NCBI RefSeq assembly: GCF_002355475.1 | Contig: NZ_AP014863.1 | Span: 1 to 59,815, forward strand | Length of the DNA stretch: 59,815 bases | Direction of reading: 5' to 3' | Source: Pseudomonas furukawaii | Lineage (GTDB): Bacteria > Pseudomonadota > Gammaproteobacteria > Pseudomonadales > Pseudomonadaceae | Shown here: positions 58,272 through 59,815 of the stretch, in pieces | Numbering within the stretch: the first letter of the stretch is position 1 | How the letters are laid out: every line of letters starts with the position of its first letter | Notes under the pieces: model-generated | Databases searched by the model: none | What the model was told of the DNA's origin: nothing | Seen by the model: the letters and a program-made list of their open reading frames with translations, nothing else | Made by a program: the position numbers and the translations under genes

Positions 58272-58916
58272 TCAGTGGTTAGCAGGGCCATCCGCCAAGG
58301 TCGCGCCGATCTCCCGGTGGGAGGCATTCAGCTCGGCAGACAGCTCGGTGAAAGTCGAGCTGTCAATCAGCCCCTCTAGGCGTAGCGCCGACAGCCAGCC
58401 CGAGGCGACCGCATATTGATAGGTTAGGTCGCCCTGGTGGCGGGCATCCGAAAGCTGGGCGATCTTCTTGCGCGCGTTGGCCAGGGTTTGCGGTTTGTTC
58501 AGTTCGATGCTCATAGGGGCGGATTCGTTCGCGCGCTTGTACGCAACCCAAGCATCCGCCACCACGCCGGTATCACCGGCAATAGCCATCCAGCGGCGGC
58601 GCTCGTCGACATCAAGTGCGTTCCACCATTCGATACCGGCCTCTTCGTCCTTTGTCCGGGGGCGCCCCCAATCTTCGCCCTGAGCAGGGTTTGGCACAGG
58701 AGCGGCGCCAAGGTCCGCTAATCGCTTATCGCGGCGCGCCATTGCCGTCGATTGCAGGCTGTTGGCGTTGTGGACCGATAGATGCCCCTCATCCTGCAAT
58801 CCGTCCAGGTAGCCATAAGCGTAGGCGGTGCGGGTGCGCGCCTCTGTGGCATCAGACGCCTCGGTAATCAGCTTCAGGGCGGTCATCAGTCTCGCTTGGC
58901 GTTGTGCATCATTCAT
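58272..58916 (-). CDS. Hypothetical protein
   Basis: 214 residues, largely helical, rich in Ala and charged residues. Two related-looking segments: TALKLITEASDATEARTRTA with YAYGYLDGLQDEGHLS, and KKIAQLSDARHQGDLTYQYA with VASGWLSALRLEGLIDSSTF, suggesting an internal duplication. Ribosome site AAAGGAACC. Operator-like sites lie about 85-120 nt upstream. Confidence 0.65.
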   Translation of the reverse strand: MNDAQRQARLMTALKLITEASDATEARTRTAYAYGYLDGLQDEGHLSVHNANSLQSTAMARRDKRLADLGAAPVPNPAQGEDWGRPRTKDEEAGIEWWNALDVDERRRWMAIAGDTGVVADAWVAYKRANESAPMSIELNKPQTLANARKKIAQLSDARHQGDLTYQYAVASGWLSALRLEGLIDSSTFTELSAELNASHREIGATLADGPANH

Positions 58917-58998
58917 GAAGCAGGTTCCTTTACTCGCAAGGTGCCGATCTGCGGCGCCGATCAGTTGATTGTTTGGCCCATCATCAGCATCCAGCGTC

Positions 58999-59014
58999 TG
59001 TGACGGACGTCACA
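58999..59014. promoter_or_regulatory. Palindromic operator candidate
   Basis: TGTGACG and CGTCACA around GA, in the 322-bp gap 58917-59238, just left of the TrbA-type site. Confidence 0.5.
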
Positions 59015-59017
59015 AAA

Positions 59018-59033
59018 CGACGATATATCGAAG
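59018..59033. promoter_or_regulatory. TrbA-type operator at right end
   Basis: CGATATATCGAAG with degenerate left flank (CGA instead of CTT). Upstream of the minus-strand operon 58916-58009. The rest of the gap shows no gene. Confidence 0.55.
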
Positions 59034-59238
59034 GAATTTCGATGCCAGATCACGAAATCCTTTTGGAATTCTTCGCCTTACCGGAGCGACCGTTAACGGA
59101 AGTCTTCACCATGTCAAAGTTGGCCATCTGTGCGCTCTGAACAATATCAAAATGCCTCCATATAACCGGCACTCGCGATAGCCTTCTATATATAGAGTGG
59201 AACTCCAGGGCCACTTGGTTGACGCCGCCATTTTGACA

Positions 59239-59595
59239 TCATAGGCTAGGGCTTACTTCCTCCGCACCAAATCCAACAATAGGCCGCACCTGTGAACTAA
59301 TACTGGCATTTCGCCTGTATCTAACAGTGAAGCGCTCAGCCTGCGAAGCATCGGCATTAATGCGCGCAGCTATAACACGCAATTCGCTCAGTTTGGCCGC
59401 CGAAGGGGAGGGGAAGGCCGCGAGCCAATCACGAACAAACTCGTCTACCAGGGGATCCTTCATCGCTGTCAGTTGAACAAGTAGCTCGTCCTGCTGCTCA
59501 TTCCTGGAGCGCTGGGAATACTCCTCCCCGCCAGTTTCGGCGGGGAAAAGTTCCATCACGAATATTGCGATCATCAGCAGCAAGAGCCACCGCAT
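59239..59595 (-). CDS. Hypothetical exported protein
   Basis: 118 residues. N-terminal hydrophobic segment (WLLLLMIAIFVMELF) is a signal anchor or signal peptide; the rest is soluble (LTAMKDPLVDEFVRDWLAAF, then FTVRYRRNASISSQVRPIVG). Three nt after the RsmN-like gene, so co-transcribed. Unknown family. Confidence 0.6.
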   Translation of the reverse strand: MRWLLLLMIAIFVMELFPAETGGEEYSQRSRNEQQDELLVQLTAMKDPLVDEFVRDWLAAFPSPSAAKLSELRVIAARINADASQAERFTVRYRRNASISSQVRPIVGFGAEEVSPSL

Positions 59596-59598
59596 GGC

Positions 59599-59815
59599 TT
59601 ACCCCTCCAGCTCAGTCCGGAGGATGGTCAAGCCACGGTGAGCTGACACGCGGAGGCGTGCCGAACCGTCGTAGACCTCGCTCAGTTCCACAACGATCCC
59701 ATCCGACAGCAGACTGGCCAGCACCTCCTCGGCGCTGCCCAGGTCGGTGTCCTTCAGGCTAATACGGATCGACTGCCCCGCTTTACGCCCCAGTACGAGA
59801 TTGCCATTTCGGTCC
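59599..59815 (-). CDS. RsmN/RsmF-type CsrA-family RNA-binding regulator (start across window end)
   Basis: 71 visible codons: DRNGNLVLGRKAGQSIRISL, an inserted helix (GSAEEVLASLLSDG), then VVELSEVYDGSARLRVSAHR and LTILRTELEG. The N- and C-terminal pieces are CsrA/RsmA strands; the insert between them and the ILRTEL ending (Arg at the RNA-contact position) fit Pseudomonas RsmN/RsmF rather than RsmA. If the ends are joined, ATG is made from bases 2-1 and 59815, with AGAGGA upstream, giving 72 residues. Post-transcriptional regulators on plasmids can change host lifestyle. Confidence 0.75.
   Translation of the reverse strand, partial: DRNGNLVLGRKAGQSIRISLKDTDLGSAEEVLASLLSDGIVVELSEVYDGSARLRVSAHRGLTILRTELEG

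Noticed and set aside
1-59815. IS elements, transposons, integrons, tRNA or rRNA genes.
   Set aside because: No transposase or integron integrase motifs, no terminal repeats around cargo, and no RNA gene signatures were seen on reading both strands.

Overview
The window looks like one complete, circular, GC-rich conjugative plasmid of 59,815 bp from Pseudomonas or a close relative. The circle is inferred: a CsrA/RsmN-like gene runs off the right end on the minus strand, and its ATG and ribosome binding site are completed by bases 2-1 of the left end, directly behind the stop of the gene at 6-473. No transposase, IS element, resistance gene, rRNA, tRNA or CRISPR array was seen. The backbone is IncP-1-like in gene order and in control: trbBCDEFGHIJKLM (mating-pair formation), traC-D-E-F-G-I-J / oriT / traK-L-M (DNA processing), and korA-incC-korB (partition and global control) with KorB operators (TTTAGCAGCTAAA) and KorA-like operators.

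Regions. (1) 1-1198: accessory genes under KorA/KorB-type sites and a short TrbA-like repressor. (2) 1329-15034: a type IVb thin-pilus system (pilNOPQRS, a PilT-like ATPase, pilV, pilM, a lytic transglycosylase) with a one-segment shufflon and its Rci recombinase. Its first gene is a fusion of a VirB9/TrbG domain to a PilL/TcpQ C-terminus. (3) 15256-26355: the trb T4SS operon, with a TrbC-type pilin that should be cyclised by TraF. (4) 27210-39233: Tra1-like region with an RP4-type oriT near 37455. (5) 39222-42130 and 49400-55063: small genes, several of anti-restriction type (KlcA/ArdB, DUF4942, a DpdA/TGT-like protein), sharing a near-identical promoter-operator and translation leader. (6) 42670-44100: an antisense-RNA-controlled RepA replicon of the IncI/IncB/IncL type with a leader peptide. 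(7) 44578-45172: RelE/HigA-type toxin-antitoxin. (8) 46529-49197: korB, incC, korA, kleE-like. (9) 51130-52931: O-antigen ligase and acetyltransferase, a surface-modification module. (10) 55757-59815: hypotheticals and an RsmN-like regulator.

Long GC-rich dispersed repeats (six main copies, about 400-750 bp) fill most of the large non-coding gaps. They are built of 40-90 bp units bracketed by GGTCAC and GTGACC.

Working model: TrbA-like sites (CTTCGATATATCGAAG) in front of trbA, the pil operon, pilM, trb and one right-end operon tie thin pilus and T4SS together. KorA/KorB sites tie in maintenance, pilV and the RsmN-like gene. Oriented as in RP4, the T-strand enters with traK first, so the anti-restriction genes enter early and use the T-strand as template. 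The strongest candidates for something new are the leader-linked establishment regulon with its DpdA-like member, the VirB9-PilL chimera, and the modular repeat family.
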